Below are positions 1 through 10,550 of a stretch of DNA of 64,000 nucleotides, piece after piece (position 1 is the stretch's first letter; each line of letters starts with the position of its first letter). The translations under genes and the position numbers were made by a program. Origin of the DNA: Isoetes taiwanensis (Eukaryota > Streptophyta > Lycopodiopsida > Isoetales > Isoetaceae); assembly GCA_021234155.1 (NCBI GenBank), contig JAJEKV010000095.1:3422621-3486620 (forward strand). The letters are read 5' to 3'. Below the pieces are notes generated by a model, which was not told where the DNA came from, did no database searches, and was given only the letters and a program-made list of their open reading frames with translations.

Positions 1-355
1 ACAAGAAAAAGATGGGGAGGACGCTGAGCCTTTAAAAGATGAGCTACACATAATTGGTCTGGATGAAGAGGTAAAACACAATTGAACTTTTTGATTTCAC
101 AAAATTTCATTTTCGTTTAAACCTTTTATTGTTGCTATGTATGACAATGAAGAAGAGGCAAGTGAGAAGGAGACAAGTGGGTCATCTGATAGTGATGGCA
201 GCACTAATTCATCAAGTGCGTCACATGAAAGCTACTCAAGTAGCGAAAATGGATCTGAGGGATCGCGAGTAAGACAATCACCATTGAAAAAAAAGAAAAC
301 ATGTCATGATATTGCTTGTGAAATATATCAGCGGCGTGGAGAACATGAGCCTTGA
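1..355 (+). CDS. 3' end of a serine-rich acidic protein gene (partial)
   Basis: Not recognised. A first partial exon (2-70) reads QEKDGEDAEPLKDELHIIGL and ends before a GT at 71. An exon that stays in phase from about 158 reads SEKETSGSSDSDGSTNSSS and ends with the basic stretch PLKKKKTCHDIACEIYQRR before the TGA at 353-355. The putative intron (71-157) is short and AT-rich; its AG is a choice made for phase, because earlier AGs lie close by. The acidic Ser-rich segment followed by a basic tail suggests a disordered nuclear protein, which is inference. The rest of the gene lies left of the window. Confidence 0.4.
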
Positions 356-1440
356 GCCGTCTATGTCAAGATGACTCTTTAGCATATTTTATTTTAGTTT
401 GCTAAACTACGTACTTTCAATCTTCTATGTTTGTTTGCAAAATGTTTGTTTCGGAATTTGAATATCAATATAAAGTTTTCTTGGATACATGAATCCACTT
501 GGAATGCTTTAATATGGTTTGAGTTCTTAGATATGAAGCAAAATATTAATAAATGGCAAAGCTCGAAAATTAAAAAATCAAAATAAATAAAAATAAAAAT
601 TTATACAAAAATAAAAAATAAAAAACAAAAAACAAAAAATTAAAATAAAAAAAGAAAAATTAAAAAATACAAATTAAATAATTAAAAATACAAAAGGAAA
701 ATTGAAAAAGATTTGCAAAATGTTATTAGAGGTGACACTATTGGAGCACCTAAAATGCTATTAGAAGTGATACTATTGGACCACTATAAAGGTTTCTAAT
801 ATGACTATAAATATGACACTATCAAATGCTAGTTATGACTTTAGAAGTGATGTAAATTGTGTTACTATGTTTGATACTATTTGATATACTCTATGACCCT
901 ATACATGATATTATATTTGACATAGTTATGACTTTAGGAATGATGTTAATTGTGATACTTATATGTTCAATACTAGTTGGTATATTCTCTGACCATAAAC
1001 ATGGTATGATATTTGACACTATTAATGTTGTACTTTCTGTCTCTTTAAGTGATATTATATCTGGCACTGTCATCAATATGGTTGATACTAGCCATGGTAC
1101 AAATGTTGACATAATAGATGATGTTAATTATAATATTAAGTTGGTATTAATGATGATATAAGTGATGCTATAGGTGACATTATTATGTCAAGGTGGATAA
1201 CACAATCAATGATACTAATTTCGACGTTACAATTGATGTTAACAATGACAATATCACTGATGATATCTCATCAACGGGTTTAGTCATTCATTGTATCAGT
1301 TTTCTAAAAGTTTTCAATACATGATTATAAGTATACAAATGATGAAATTCATAACTAAAATTGCCCATTCTCTTGTAGTGTTGCTACCTCCTTAAACCAT
1401 CCACTGCCTATGAGAATGTGTGACTTTGCTGACTCGATGA
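356..1440. repeat. AT-rich spacer with A-run simple sequence and degenerate tandem repeat
   Basis: No gene seen. Bases 540-715 are a low-complexity tract of AAAAAT/AAATA words. From about 720 to 1300 a strongly degenerate repeat runs with the recurring words GATACTAT, TGATGTTAAT and GACATTAT. Open frames here on both strands have the composition of the repeat (Ile, Asp, Met rich) and are not believed. Confidence 0.5.
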
Positions 1441-1471
1441 TTACAATACTTGATAGCTTCCCTTGGTGATC

Positions 1472-2905
1472 TCATGCATTGTCCTTTATTAGGTATCTGA
1501 TGGTCCTCTCCCATGCTCTCACCTCCATTGGTTTCTGCCCAGTTTTAAGTATCATGATTGTTAGTGGTGTATTTGCCCATACCTTAAATTCCTGTTTGTG
1601 CCATTGTCTGAGGATTCCTTCCTGTTTGTCCCACTTTTTGCCTGTTAAACCTGGCCCCCAAGCTTCAGCCCCGTATAATTGCATCGTGGCTACTACTGCA
1701 TTGAATAAGTAACACTTGATGTCCCAGTCAATTATTCTACTTTTATTGCAGAACTTTTTCATATTGAAATAGCTCCCTATGGCTGATTGGAACCTCATGT
1801 CTGTGCCCTTAGCCCATTTCCCCGTGCTCTGTGCATCATACCCCAGATACCTGTATTCCGCTGATTCCTCTATTTCTGTCTCCATATACCTGAAGGGTCT
1901 ATGCTTACTCTTATGCCCGAAGATGACTATCTTGGTTTTTGCTAGATTTACTGTTAGCCCTATTTTTTCACAGAAGTTTTCCAGTATCTTTAGTAGTCTG
2001 TGCATCCCCTTATTCTTTGTGGCCATCATGCTCAGATCATCAGCGTACAGCATAATAGGTACCTTGGTATCTCCTAGTATAGGGGCGTATTCGTCCCCCT
2101 GCTATTCTGCTATGTATCCCTGTAGTGCATCTATGTATATCCCGAATAAAGTCGGGGATAGAGGGCATCCCTGTTTGACGCCTGTATCACAGTCTATTGC
2201 CTGCCCTCCCTGTTCCATCTTTGCATATACCCTATGGTACAGTCTTGCAATTGATCCTACCATGTTTCTTGGAGCATGCATATCTATCAACCTTTGTAGG
2301 AGCTTCTCCCTCGGGACTGTGTCGAATGCTTTCCTAAAATCTACAAAGCAGCAAATTATTTTCTTTCCCTGTGCTTTGTTCTGCTCTATTAATATACGGA
2401 GGGTTACTAGATGGTCTGTGGTTGAGTGTTCCGGTCTAAAACCCGCTTGTCCCTGTGCCCTCAGATTTCCCGCTTCTACCCATTGTTTCAATTTGCTGTC
2501 CAGGCTTTTCCGAACCATTTTGCGAAGATGGAACTCACCATTATTGTCCTATAGTTTCTGGGATCTTTGTCTGCTTCCCCCCTTGTGTAGAGGTATGACC
2601 CTGTTGTATGTCCACCTGTCTGGGAGCCCGGTATATATTATGCCGTTGAAAATGTCTTTGACTTGTTTCCCTATTGCTCTTTCAGCACACTTTAGTAATT
2701 CCACTGTTAGTCCGTAGAGATCAGGGGCTTTGTGATTAGCCATCCCGTTTAAGGCTATCATTACTTCCTGCATGTTGAAGCACAGTTTATCCATATTCTG
2801 CAATGTTAGTATTGGCATTGGAGATGCCCCTATCCTGTATAATTTCTCCAGATATTTCTCCCATCCGACTGCTCCAATGGTGTCCTGCTCATTCTCTGTT
2901 TTCAT
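1472..2905 (-). pseudogene. LINE reverse transcriptase
   Basis: Three minus-strand frames cover the enzyme. 2905-2549 holds the N-terminal fingers (NHKAPDLYGLTVELLK, RVIPLHKGG). 2518-2102 holds QAGFRPEHSTTDHL, CCFVDFRKAFDTVPR and GCPLSPTLFGIYID. 2053-1472 holds the active site MLYADDLSMMA and the thumb region (YGAEAWGPG). The YADD box is intact. The frame breaks lie near 2530 and 2090. Antisense open frames of up to 312 codons in this interval are shadows. Confidence 0.85.
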
Positions 2906-2958
2906 ATTCCCACCTCCCCTCCTTTTAAATCCCTTCCAGAATCTTCGGGGTTGCCTTT

Positions 2959-4240
2959 TCAGCAGTCTGGCGCTGCACCAAGTTTTTGTTCCGTTTTAAC
3001 TTCAGCAGTCTCAAGTATGCTGCTCGTCTCCTTTCCTATATGTTCTTTGACCCTTCTTTTTTGTTCCCTGCATTCCTCATCATACCATACAGAGGCCTTA
3101 AAAGCATTGCTCTTCCTGGGTCTCTTTCCTTTCCTGAATACCACTGTTGCCACTCTAACCATAATGTCATTAAGGCTATTGCCGTTGTCATCTGCCTTAT
3201 GCTTTCCCCATTTCCATCTTCCCATTTCTGCCCTGGCCAATTGTATTAATGTATCTGTATACTTTTCCTGAAATTGGATTTTTATCTTCGCCTTCTCTTT
3301 TTCCTTTTCCCCTGTGTTATCAGCTTGTGTCGGCTCTCCCCCTTTGAGTGTTAACTGTATAGGTATGTGGCTTTCCCTTTTCCCAGTTGGCCATTCCAGT
3401 AGCATAAACCCTGCGACGATTTCCACTGCTTGGTTATTCATAATTACATAATTACATAACTGCTTGGTTATTCCCGTATGTATTCTGGCTCGTGAAGTTC
3501 CCTGATCCTCCCCATTTTTGCACCCCATTAGCTATGATTACCCCTGTCGCCGTACACATTTCGAGCAGTAATTCACCTCTGGCATTGATCTCTGCCTTGT
3601 CTTCTGTATCTCTCTTCCACTCCTGTGTTCTTGGTGTATATATCATCTGTCTCATCAGTGTTTGTGTTTTGTGCTTGTTCATGTCCTGTTCTGGCATTTA
3701 AATTCCCTGTTAGAATCATTGGTCCTTGTTCTTTCCATTTCATCATGTCTCCCTCAGGTCTAACAGTTCTAGCTTGTCACTGTTTGGTGGGTAATATGCT
3801 ATGATCAGAATTAGGTCTTGTTTGTTTTGCAATTGAATGTTTAAGACTATGTATCTTTTATTGATATCTGAATGTAAAATACATGCACTGTTAGCTACAC
3901 TATTCTTCACATAACAGGCCAGGCCTGCACTTCCCCTCCTTATCTTGAAATCTTTATCTTTCCAGCACATGAATAGCTGATACCCCTCTTCCTCCGGCAG
4001 CCTCTTGACGTTGTGCTCCCATGTCTCTACTAGACATATTATGTCGCAGCTGTGGGCTCCCTCGAGCCTCGCTCTGTCGTCCCACGGGTATCTGGTACAA
4101 TTCCAGTACCATATTGTCAGCGTCTCTTCCCCCGAGGTGGCTCCTTTGGGGTCTCCGTGTATTCTGTCCCATTGCCTGCTCTTCTCGGTCTTCCTCTGGT
4201 CTTCATTGTCGTAGTTGGGCCCATGACCCCCGTTCGTGGT
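2959..4240 (-). pseudogene. LINE AP-type endonuclease and linker
   Basis: The endonuclease begins near 4115 with LTIWYWNCTRYPWDD and the catalytic-type VETWEH, followed by RRGSAGLACYVK and IIAYYPPNSD. The later parts (below about 3700) sit in other frames. The linker ends with WYDEECREQKRRVKEHIG at about 3050-3080, a motif common between endonuclease and reverse transcriptase in LINEs. This domain nicks target DNA to prime reverse transcription. Frames are broken, so no intact enzyme is encoded as written. Confidence 0.75.
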
Positions 4241-4329
4241 GTTCGGTCTTCGTCGACCCTGTTTCCGTTTCTTTCTGCTCCTCCGTGCTGACTCCCTTCT
4301 AAGGTTATCGCTTTTAGCGCCCCCAAAGA

Positions 4330-5003
4330 CTACGCTCTCTCCGCCCTGCTTGCATGGTCGTGAGGGTTTATATTTTCCTTCTCCAATTCTATTGCTTTTG
4401 TTAATCCCTGTGCCCCCATATTTTGTTCTTGCGTCAGGATCCTCTGTTCCCTTACACTCTTGTGAAGGTATACTTTGCCGTTCCTGACACCCGCGTGTAT
4501 TCCTGCTTGATTCAGCTCCCTGGCCTTGGCTAATTCCCTGTGCAGCCCCTGGCGCTGCATAACTGTTAGAGCCTCTTGTACTTTGATCCCATTCCTCAGC
4601 CTGGATCCCATCCGCAGTATTCTCTCTTTGGCTACCAGGTCCCTCAGTGTCAGGTTTATGTGCCTCGACCGCCCTCTCCATTGGCCTGCCCGCACTGCTT
4701 TGACAATGATGCTACAGTGTTCCTTGAAAACTGTCTCTATTATCTCTGCAGTCACTCGATATATGTCCTCATTAGGTTTCTCCGCTACTCCTATCAATCT
4801 AACGTCATGCTTAATTCTATTCTGCTCCTCAAATTCCATGATATATGGCTTTATCCTATCAAATGACTCCCATGCATCTAACTCAATTTGATTTCTCTAA
4901 TTCAACCAACCTCTGCATAATTTTAGCCTTCTCTTCTTCAATCTCGTCCATTCTGCGCTGCATCTCCTCGCTTGTCCTCTCGACCCCTTCTATCCTCACG
5001 TCC
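4330..5003 (-). pseudogene. LINE ORF1-like RNA-binding protein
   Basis: A likely ATG lies at 5003. It opens a charged coiled coil (TSEEMQRRMDEIEEEKAKI), then the frame shifts near 4885 and continues as KHDVRLIGVAEKPNEDIY with the later segment VQEALTVMQRQGLHRELAKA. The coiled coil, RRM-like part and basic C-terminal part match the plan of L1 ORF1p, an RNA chaperone that coats the LINE RNA. In this copy it runs straight into the endonuclease region, so whether it was one or two proteins is unclear. Confidence 0.6.
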
Positions 5004-5555
5004 ATACTGTATTTTGTTGCGGTTACACGTAACAAATTTTTTATATAGGATGGTGATATAAATGGCTTTAAAGCAGAGTTTCATTAAAGTTGGAAATTTC
5101 GTGATTCCATTTTCGCTCGAAATGAAATTGTTCGTTGTTTTTTCACACATTCAGCATTCAAATCTGCGCTATTTACTTAAAAATGCACAAGGATTAGCTT
5201 GAAAACCGCTCTATTTGACACGAAATGGGGCGGAAATCGACGGGCGAAACAACCTGGTTGCGCCATTTGAATAAAAATTGTGGAAAAAAAGCAATAAAGT
5301 CGCTGTATTTGAAGTGAATCATAAGGACAATACACGGAAAAAAGCAAACAAATAGCGCGGCCGCGCAGTCTGTTGCAATATATTCATATTGCAAATGGCG
5401 CTGCTGCGCTATTTGCTTTACAAGTAAGATATACAAAAGGGGCAAATACATTAGGATCGTATGTGTCATCAGTATTCAAAAGATTCATCAGTACAGTAAT
5501 CATTAATACCACAGAGGTAAATCTTATATACAAGTATGATATGCAAATCAGTTTT
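5004..5555. other. spacer between LINE 1 and the ParB-methyltransferase-like gene
   Basis: No gene seen. AT-rich sequence with scattered short CG-rich words. It holds two hairpins listed separately (5355-5366 and 5391-5416) and a half-site GCGCCATTTG near 5259. This is the 3' flank of the minus-strand gene that ends at 5556. Confidence 0.4.
5355..5416. repeat. two GCGC hairpins (family AAATGGCGC), 3' flank of the methyltransferase-like gene
   Basis: 5355-5366 is the perfect palindrome GCGCGGCCGCGC. 5391-5416 is GCAAATGGCGC-TGCT-GCGCTATTTGC, 11-base arms with one mismatch. These are the leftmost members of the hairpin family that is dense up to 10.7 kb. Confidence 0.8.
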
Positions 5556-7118
5556 TCAATATTGCTCACCAAAAACATTATCATCTGCTTTATCAATATC
5601 ATCCGGGTTAATCTTACTTCGGTCAATCTGCGTTTCTGTGTCTTGCACCACTTTTTCCCCGGATCCTGTGGCCTCTCCTGCACCAGCCTGTGACCCCTCT
5701 CCTCCACCACCATGTGATGTCTCTCCTCCACCACCATGTGATGTCTCTCCTGGAGTAGGCCCAGTCAGTGTCAAAACTCGACGAGAGTCCATGGCTGCTG
5801 GATCAAGCAAGGGATTAATGACGTTGTCAATTCTTCCAAGAATCCCTAGCATACATTGGATCATGCTCATAGGCCACACTACTCCTTTTTAACTGCAATG
5901 ATGCCCTAGTAAAAGCCCCACCAGAAAAAAAGTCCAGAACAAAGTTACCTGGAGGGCAGAGCTTATCGACAAGGTATGCTGTTGTAGCAGGACCAACCTA
6001 CTTGTGAACCACGTATTCCCCTTCCATACCTTGCCAACTGTATTTGAACCTGTCCCTCAGGAGCTTGTTAGCCAGATTCTCTGGCTCGGCACCAACTGCA
6101 TCTTTATGGGTCTTAGGAACTTCAGGTGCTTTCCGGGGATGTTCATCATAAAACCTGAGATCCAGGTGTTCATCAGGCTGTGCTTGGGCTGAGATCCTGG
6201 TGGCTAGACCATAGCTGTTGGCTCTTTTATGCCACCACTAGGTGCCCACCCATTTTCCTCTTCATACATGCCTAAGTAAACTCTAGATCTGGATTCTAGT
6301 CTCTCAAGGGCAGTGCCGAAGAGACTCGTATGTTCCGGCCTAGCAAAACATATTATCCAGTATGTCTCAACATTTGTCATCTTAGAAGCAGCATCAAAGA
6401 ATTTGGCCAGAGTGGGGGGATCCCAAATCGGAGTAATTTGCCTCGCATCCAAACAGATCATGCTGGCAGGCAACACGATCGGATCCTGGACAATCCCACC
6501 ACTAGAAACGCACTCCACATGAAATCTTTTGAACTCGTCCTCGGCCTCGGGCTTTAGAATCTTACGGATGGATCTGCCTAATGAGAAGGGCACATTACCA
6601 TGGACGCCCTCTTTCAGTATTCCGTCTGAGACCCACTTATTATGTACCACACCCCACGATAGGAGGGTTGAGTCTGGGAATCCGTCGGACACCTTTCTCA
6701 AGTCCTCGAACTTTCTGTACTTGATTCCAAGTTCATCATGGATGTAGTTGAGAATCTCCTTCTTCATGTAGGCAAGAATCCTCAAGTTCTGTGCTCTCGT
6801 CTTGAAAAAATTATCACCCTTATAATCCGATGTGACCTTAACATAAATGTCCCCTCTGATGGCTTCCTGCAGGACAGTTCTGCAATCTTCATAATCCAGG
6901 CCTGTCATGCATCTGAGGTAGTTCTCGCTAAAATAGTCCTTATCCTTTGCCCAATTGACTGCTATTTGTTGGCCCCTGTTATCTTTCAGCTCCCCCTTTT
7001 TCCATTTATTCCACATTTGGCGAAAGAGAGCGTAAATGTCGTCTGGCATAAAAACGAACCTGTTGACATCCTTAGTATGCTTTCCCCTGAGAATCTTGTC
7101 AACCATTTCAAGATAATG
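5556..7118 (-). pseudogene. C-terminal exon of ParB-methyltransferase-like gene: permuted N4/N6 amino-methyltransferase fold
   Basis: The exon opens after a good acceptor (GCCTTTCAG) with HYLEMVDKILRGKHTKDVNR and stays open to about 6204. It contains CLDARQITPIWDPPTLAKFF, which I read as the catalytic DPPY-type motif IV (here DPPT), then TYWIICFARPEHTSLFGTAL. A frame change near 6215 leads to YGLATRISAQ and EYVVHK, an in-frame TAG (5997-5999), then LCPPGNFVLDFFSGGAFTRA and VAYEHDPMYAR. That last part is the SAM-binding motif I (VLDxFxGxxF...E.D..Y). Motif IV before motif I is the class beta order of bacterial and phage N4-cytosine/N6-adenine methyltransferases. Another frame change near 5845 leads to a Gly-rich tail with two GETSHGGGG repeats, ending at 5556. 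The Thr in DPPT and the breaks may mean loss of activity. Family call is from motifs only. Confidence 0.6.
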
Positions 7119-7239
7119 CTGAAAGGCAAACCAAATATGTTAGAGCTTGAATGCAGCAAAGTAGTATCAAATGGCGCCGCTGCGCCATTTGGCATCAAAT
7201 GGCGCCGCTGCGCCATTTGCTTCATACGATGGTACATAC
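7119..7239 (-). other. intron carrying two identical hairpins
   Basis: On the minus strand the donor is AATACAAG|GTATGTACC and the acceptor is TTTGCCTTTCAG|CATTATC. The exons on both sides are joined in phase 0 (...SRSDEYK / HYLEMVDK...). Of the 121 bases, 50 (7169-7218) are two copies of the AAATGGCGC hairpin at a 28-base spacing. The correct borders and kept phase are the best evidence that the surrounding gene is or was a real spliced gene. Confidence 0.7.
7169..7218. repeat. two tandem AAATGGCGC hairpins inside the intron
   Basis: 7169-7190 and 7197-7218 are identical: AAATGGCGC-CGCT-GCGCCATTT, perfect 9-base arms and a 4-base loop. Confidence 0.9.
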
Positions 7240-7776
7240 CTTGTATTCGTCACTTCTTGATTGGCCTTTTCCTGCTGGTGCTGGCTTGCCGCACTCCTGG
7301 TATTGCCTACGCAGGTGGTGTATCTGATCTGCGTATGGTTCCTTAAACACCGTCCTGGCTACGATGTCATTGAGATCCACACCGAAATTTGAAGAAGGTC
7401 CAAGTCACTTTCGGTGCTCGGAAAGAACTCTGCCAGAATCTATAAGTGTAAATCTTTTCGAAGTTTTATTACGGCATCTTCGTCCCCAACCCGACCACGA
7501 CGAAGTTGTGCGGTGAGAGACGAATGGTTGCCATTGATGATGTAGAACCTCATACCGGCCGGTCGATTCTTGTGACCATGGTACTAGGCGCTTTGTATCT
7601 GGATCAAAGGGCACCACATCTGCCGGCGTGAAGACTGGATGGGGATCTTCAGCAAATGACTTGCACAGTTTCCTAACATGTTCAGGATTTACAACTCGTG
7701 CTGTCATGTTAGGAGGTGCCTCTTCCATATCCCAGATGGATATTTTTCTGATATATGTCACACCTAGAGGAAACAT
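7240..7776 (-). pseudogene. ParB-like domain exon of the same gene
   Basis: After TTTCCTCTAG (a good acceptor) the frame reads VTYIRKISIWDMEEAPPNMT, ARVVNPEHVRKLCKSFAEDP, then VFTPADVVPFDPDTKRLVP. After a frame change near 7565 it reads MRFYIINGNHSSLTAQLRRG. This is the ParB/Srx-type pattern: P-N-x-R, then L-x-x-S-F/I, then a Tyr-x-Ile-x-x-G-N-H-x-x-x-A box. A stop (TAG, near 7440) and another frame change precede GVDLNDIVARTVFKEPYADQ and the exon end SRSDEYK at 7240. In bacteria and phages ParB-like domains are found in front of DNA methyltransferases of the type seen in the next exon. The exact function of this plant copy is unknown. Confidence 0.55.
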
Positions 7777-8729
7777 GTGACCAGATCTTTCTTTGTTTTT
7801 TTAGAGTTTCTTCTGCCAACTCCTCCTCGGCATCACGATCCATCTTCAACTCCGAAAGCACCTCTAGACTTTCCATTTTCCTCTGCTTTCTGACCCTCGT
7901 CTCCTTCTTTGTTTCCCTCCTCCTTTTATGCGGAATGCTATCAGCCGTCGATGCAGCGCCTTTACCTCTCCGTTGTGGGGAGGATTTAGTATCACTAATG
8001 GTTCTCTCTGAATCCTGTTTATCCGGGGACTTGATAGGAGAACCGATAGGTGTCCTGATAGGAGGAGACTTGGGAGCTCACTTGGGAGGAGACTTGGGAT
8101 TTTCCTCGTCTTTCTTTTGATTCTCTTCCTCATGCTCTGTCCCTTCTATTTGGACTGCTCCTTTCTTTGGTTTGGCTTGCCTAAGGTTTGGCTTTCTCTT
8201 CCCATCCTTCTTTGTAATCTCCATTTGAAGCGGTCTTTGTCCATTAGAGCAGGCATATTACCGAAGGTCTTGGCTCGACAATATGTGACACTTGAGTTCT
8301 TTGATCGTCCATGGCTGAGCGGAGAATGCCAAATCCTCTAAGTAGCTCGGCGCGGTGCCATTAATAGCAGCTGCCTCTACGCTTTTCATTATGAAGGCAG
8401 CGGCCGACCTTTTCTTTTGGCGTAGATATGCGGTCCTTGATCTTTGGATTCCATCATCGTGGATCATAAACCTGCCGATCCATGCAAGTCTGGATCAATG
8501 GTGCAATTCACGGGATCCTCCACTGTGCAACCAAGGAAGTCTAATCTTCCCTGCTTTTTCACCTCCCGCATGTTGACAATGATGCCAAGCTGCATCACAA
8601 CGTCCTGTTCACCACTTCTCGACTTTGTGAGGAGGCAAAGTTCTCTCCTCTTGTCCCCCTTTGTGGGGTCGACCCTTCCTCCAAGGGAATTGCCCTGACA
8701 ATTTCCATGCACCATGGCCTTCCAGCCAT
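7777..8729 (-). pseudogene. N-terminal and linker part of the ParB-methyltransferase-like gene
   Basis: The likely start is the ATG at 8729 (MAGRPWCMEIVRAIPLEE); a second frame offers VNMREVKKQGRLDFLGCTVE and CTIDPDLHGSAG. Continuation in shifted frames gives FMIHDDGIQRSRTAYLRQKK, IKELKCHILSSQDLR, and then a long Lys/Glu/Ser/Pro-rich linker (KSPPIRTPIGSPIKSPDK; KRRRETKKETRVRKQRK). The linker looks disordered with nuclear-localisation-type basic clusters. Stops at TAA near 8270 and TGA near 8080 interrupt it. No known domain was recognised. A short intron ending at the TTTCCTCTAG acceptor near 7770 probably joins it to the ParB exon. Confidence 0.4.
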
Positions 8730-8848
8730 GACCACGGTCTTCTCCGTCACAACGTTTTGGGCCTTGGACAACGAAGCTTCACAAGAAAACAACTAATCAA
8801 CATTCAAATCATGAAACCCCAACCCAACCCACTACGCCATTTGCATGT

Positions 8849-9244
8849 AAATGGCGCAGTGGCGCCATTTTCTCGACTGGCGAATGGGGAATCCCTCAAC
8901 CAGCCAACAATCCAGAGTGTACACTCCCTATTCTCGCCTCGCGAGTCGAGACATTCTCGACACGCGAGTCGATAATAAGGCCTGTACTTTCTAGATTGTT
9001 GGCAAGCTGAGGGAGAGGCGACTTGCCAGTCGAGAAATGGCGCAGTGGCGCCATTTGCATTATACTAACCAAATGTAAATGGCGCCACTGCGCCATTTGC
9101 ATTATACTACATCAGCTCTAAACAAACTACAAAACTAACACATCCCAAAGAAATGGCGCGGACGCGCCATTTCTTGCAGACGGGACCACAGAAACTCACT
9201 ATCCTAGACACCTGGACACATGAAACAGCGCGGTCGCGCTATTT
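8849..9244. repeat. cluster of five AAATGGCGC hairpins upstream of the methyltransferase-like gene
   Basis: 8849-8870 and 9035-9056 have loop AGTG. 9077-9098 has loop CACT, the same sequence in the other orientation. 9151-9174 has 10-base arms and loop GGAC. 9223-9244 is AAACAGCGC-GGTC-GCGCTATTT with one mismatch. A half-site lies near 8834. All arms are perfect or nearly so although the loops differ, so the stem is what is kept. Confidence 0.9.
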
Positions 9245-9399
9245 ATATACCCATGACCCAGAAAACAACTAAAAAAAAAGATTGAACTAACCGGGAACCC
9301 GAGGCCATCGTGATATGCTAATCGCACAGGATCGCATTAACGGACCGTAGAAATTGTACTCCAACTTTTTGTCTGGAGCTCCTGGATCAACAGGCGCTA

Positions 9400-9500
9400 C
9401 TCGAAGGCGCTAGAGAGAGAAACACAAAGGCGCTAGAGAGAGAAATTTAAGGCGCTAGAGAGAGAAGGCGGAAGGCGCTGGGCGCTGGCGGAGGAGAAGG
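9400..9500. repeat. GGCGCTAGAGAGAGAA short tandem repeats
   Basis: The word GGCGCTAGAGAGAGAA occurs three times within about 60 bases and decays into GGCGCTGGCGG to the right. Confidence 0.7.
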
Positions 9501-9579
9501 CGCTGGCGGCGGATAAAATGAAATGAGAGAAATGAAATGAAGAGAGAAAATGAAACCGTCGAAATTAATGGCGCGCAAG

Positions 9580-9765
9580 GATTTGTCCGCCCGCCACTTG
9601 AATTTCTTTGCATCCGTCAGCGTCCGCCCGGCGTCCGTCCGTCCGTCACTTGAATTTTAAAATTTGAATTTGAATTTCCTGCCCGTCCGCCAATTGAATT
9701 CTAAAAATTGAATTCCCCGCCCGTCCGCCACTTGAATTTTAAAATTTGAATTCCCCGCTACTTTT
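9580..9765. repeat. CCGTCCGCC plus TTGAATTTTAAA block
   Basis: Alternating CGTCCGCC words and ACTTGAATTTTAAAATTTG words, repeated about four times. Similar CCGTCCGCC words occur just inside the left end of the inverted-end element at 60.1 kb. Confidence 0.55.
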
Positions 9766-9989
9766 CGCATATATTGTGCCAGTCCCTGTCTCAAAGCTGT
9801 TTATAAAATCTGCGGGTACAGATATGGTAAGCGTATATGCGCTTTCGTCTTCAGATTATTCCGTGTTGCGATTTTACGCTCCCCGCCCTCGCTCAACATT
9901 CGCGGTACTTATACCGAGAGGACTTGGCCGCCAAATCGACGCGTCTATTCGCCTTAGGCATTGGTTCGGCCAGGCGCTTTGGGCGCTAC

Positions 9990-10195
9990 CCAACCCGATT
10001 CTGGCGCTTTAGTTGGTTGGCGCTTCACTTGGTTAGCGGGCTTCTTCATTTCATACTTGGCGCTACCTTGATTCTGGCGCTTTAGTTGGTTTGCGCTTCA
10101 CTTGGTTACTTGAGCGCTTCTTCATTTCATAGCAGGCGCTTCTTCATTTGATAGCAGGCGCTTCCTCTATTTTGAAGGCGCTTACTTGATTCAAG
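9990..10195. repeat. GGCGCTT-rich interspersed repeat
   Basis: Blocks such as TTCTGGCGCTTTAGTTGGTT and GCAGGCGCTTCTTCATTT recur with variable spacing. The GGCGCTT core is seen about ten times. Confidence 0.6.
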
Positions 10196-10294
10196 GCTCT
10201 TCCCTTCATTCAATGGCAGATTCTCGATCTACAATGACCCCAAGGTTAGTGACTGTTCTGTTTTAGTTTAACTGTCAGCAATTTCTCCTATAAG

Positions 10295-10520
10295 TGCAGA
10301 ATAATGTTTCTACTCTGTAGTAATCTGTAGTAACCTGTAACAATCCAGGAAATAATCTGTAGTCTATAGTAATCTGTAGTAATCTGTAATGATCTGTAAT
10401 AATCTTGTGCTCTGCAGTAATCTCTACTAATGTGTAATCTGTATTCTTTAGTAATCTGTAGTAGCCTGTAGTTATATGTAGTAATCCGTAGTAATCTGTA
10501 ATGTGTAATCTGCTTTCATA
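10295..10520. repeat. TAATCTGTAG tandem repeat
   Basis: A degenerate repeat built on the 10-base word TAATCTGTAG, with variants TAACCTGTAA, TGATCTGTAA and TAGCCTGTAG. Confidence 0.75.
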
Positions 10521-10550
10521 AGTTTTCCTGTTTTGTTTCCTAAGGAAGCC

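Larger units (their letters stand above)
1472..5003 (-). mobile_element. LINE (non-LTR retrotransposon), minus strand, copy 1
   Basis: Read on the minus strand from 5003 down to 1472 the order is coiled coil plus RNA-binding module, apurinic-type endonuclease, linker, reverse transcriptase. This is the layout of an L1-type LINE. The frame changes several times (near 4885, 3740, 3530, 2950, 2530 and 2090), so it is dead or carries assembly indels. Motifs shared with the second LINE at 20.8-25.3 kb (METWEH/VETWEH, GCPLSPTLFG, YGAEAWGP/YGAEVWGP, DEECRE/DDECRE) place both in one clade. The 5' end lies somewhere above 5003; no clear target-site duplication was found. Confidence 0.85.

Noticed and set aside
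1779-2717. 312-codon plus-strand open frame
   Set aside because: It is antisense to the LINE reverse transcriptase, which has clear motifs on the other strand; its composition (Ser, Pro, Cys, Phe) is that of a shadow frame.
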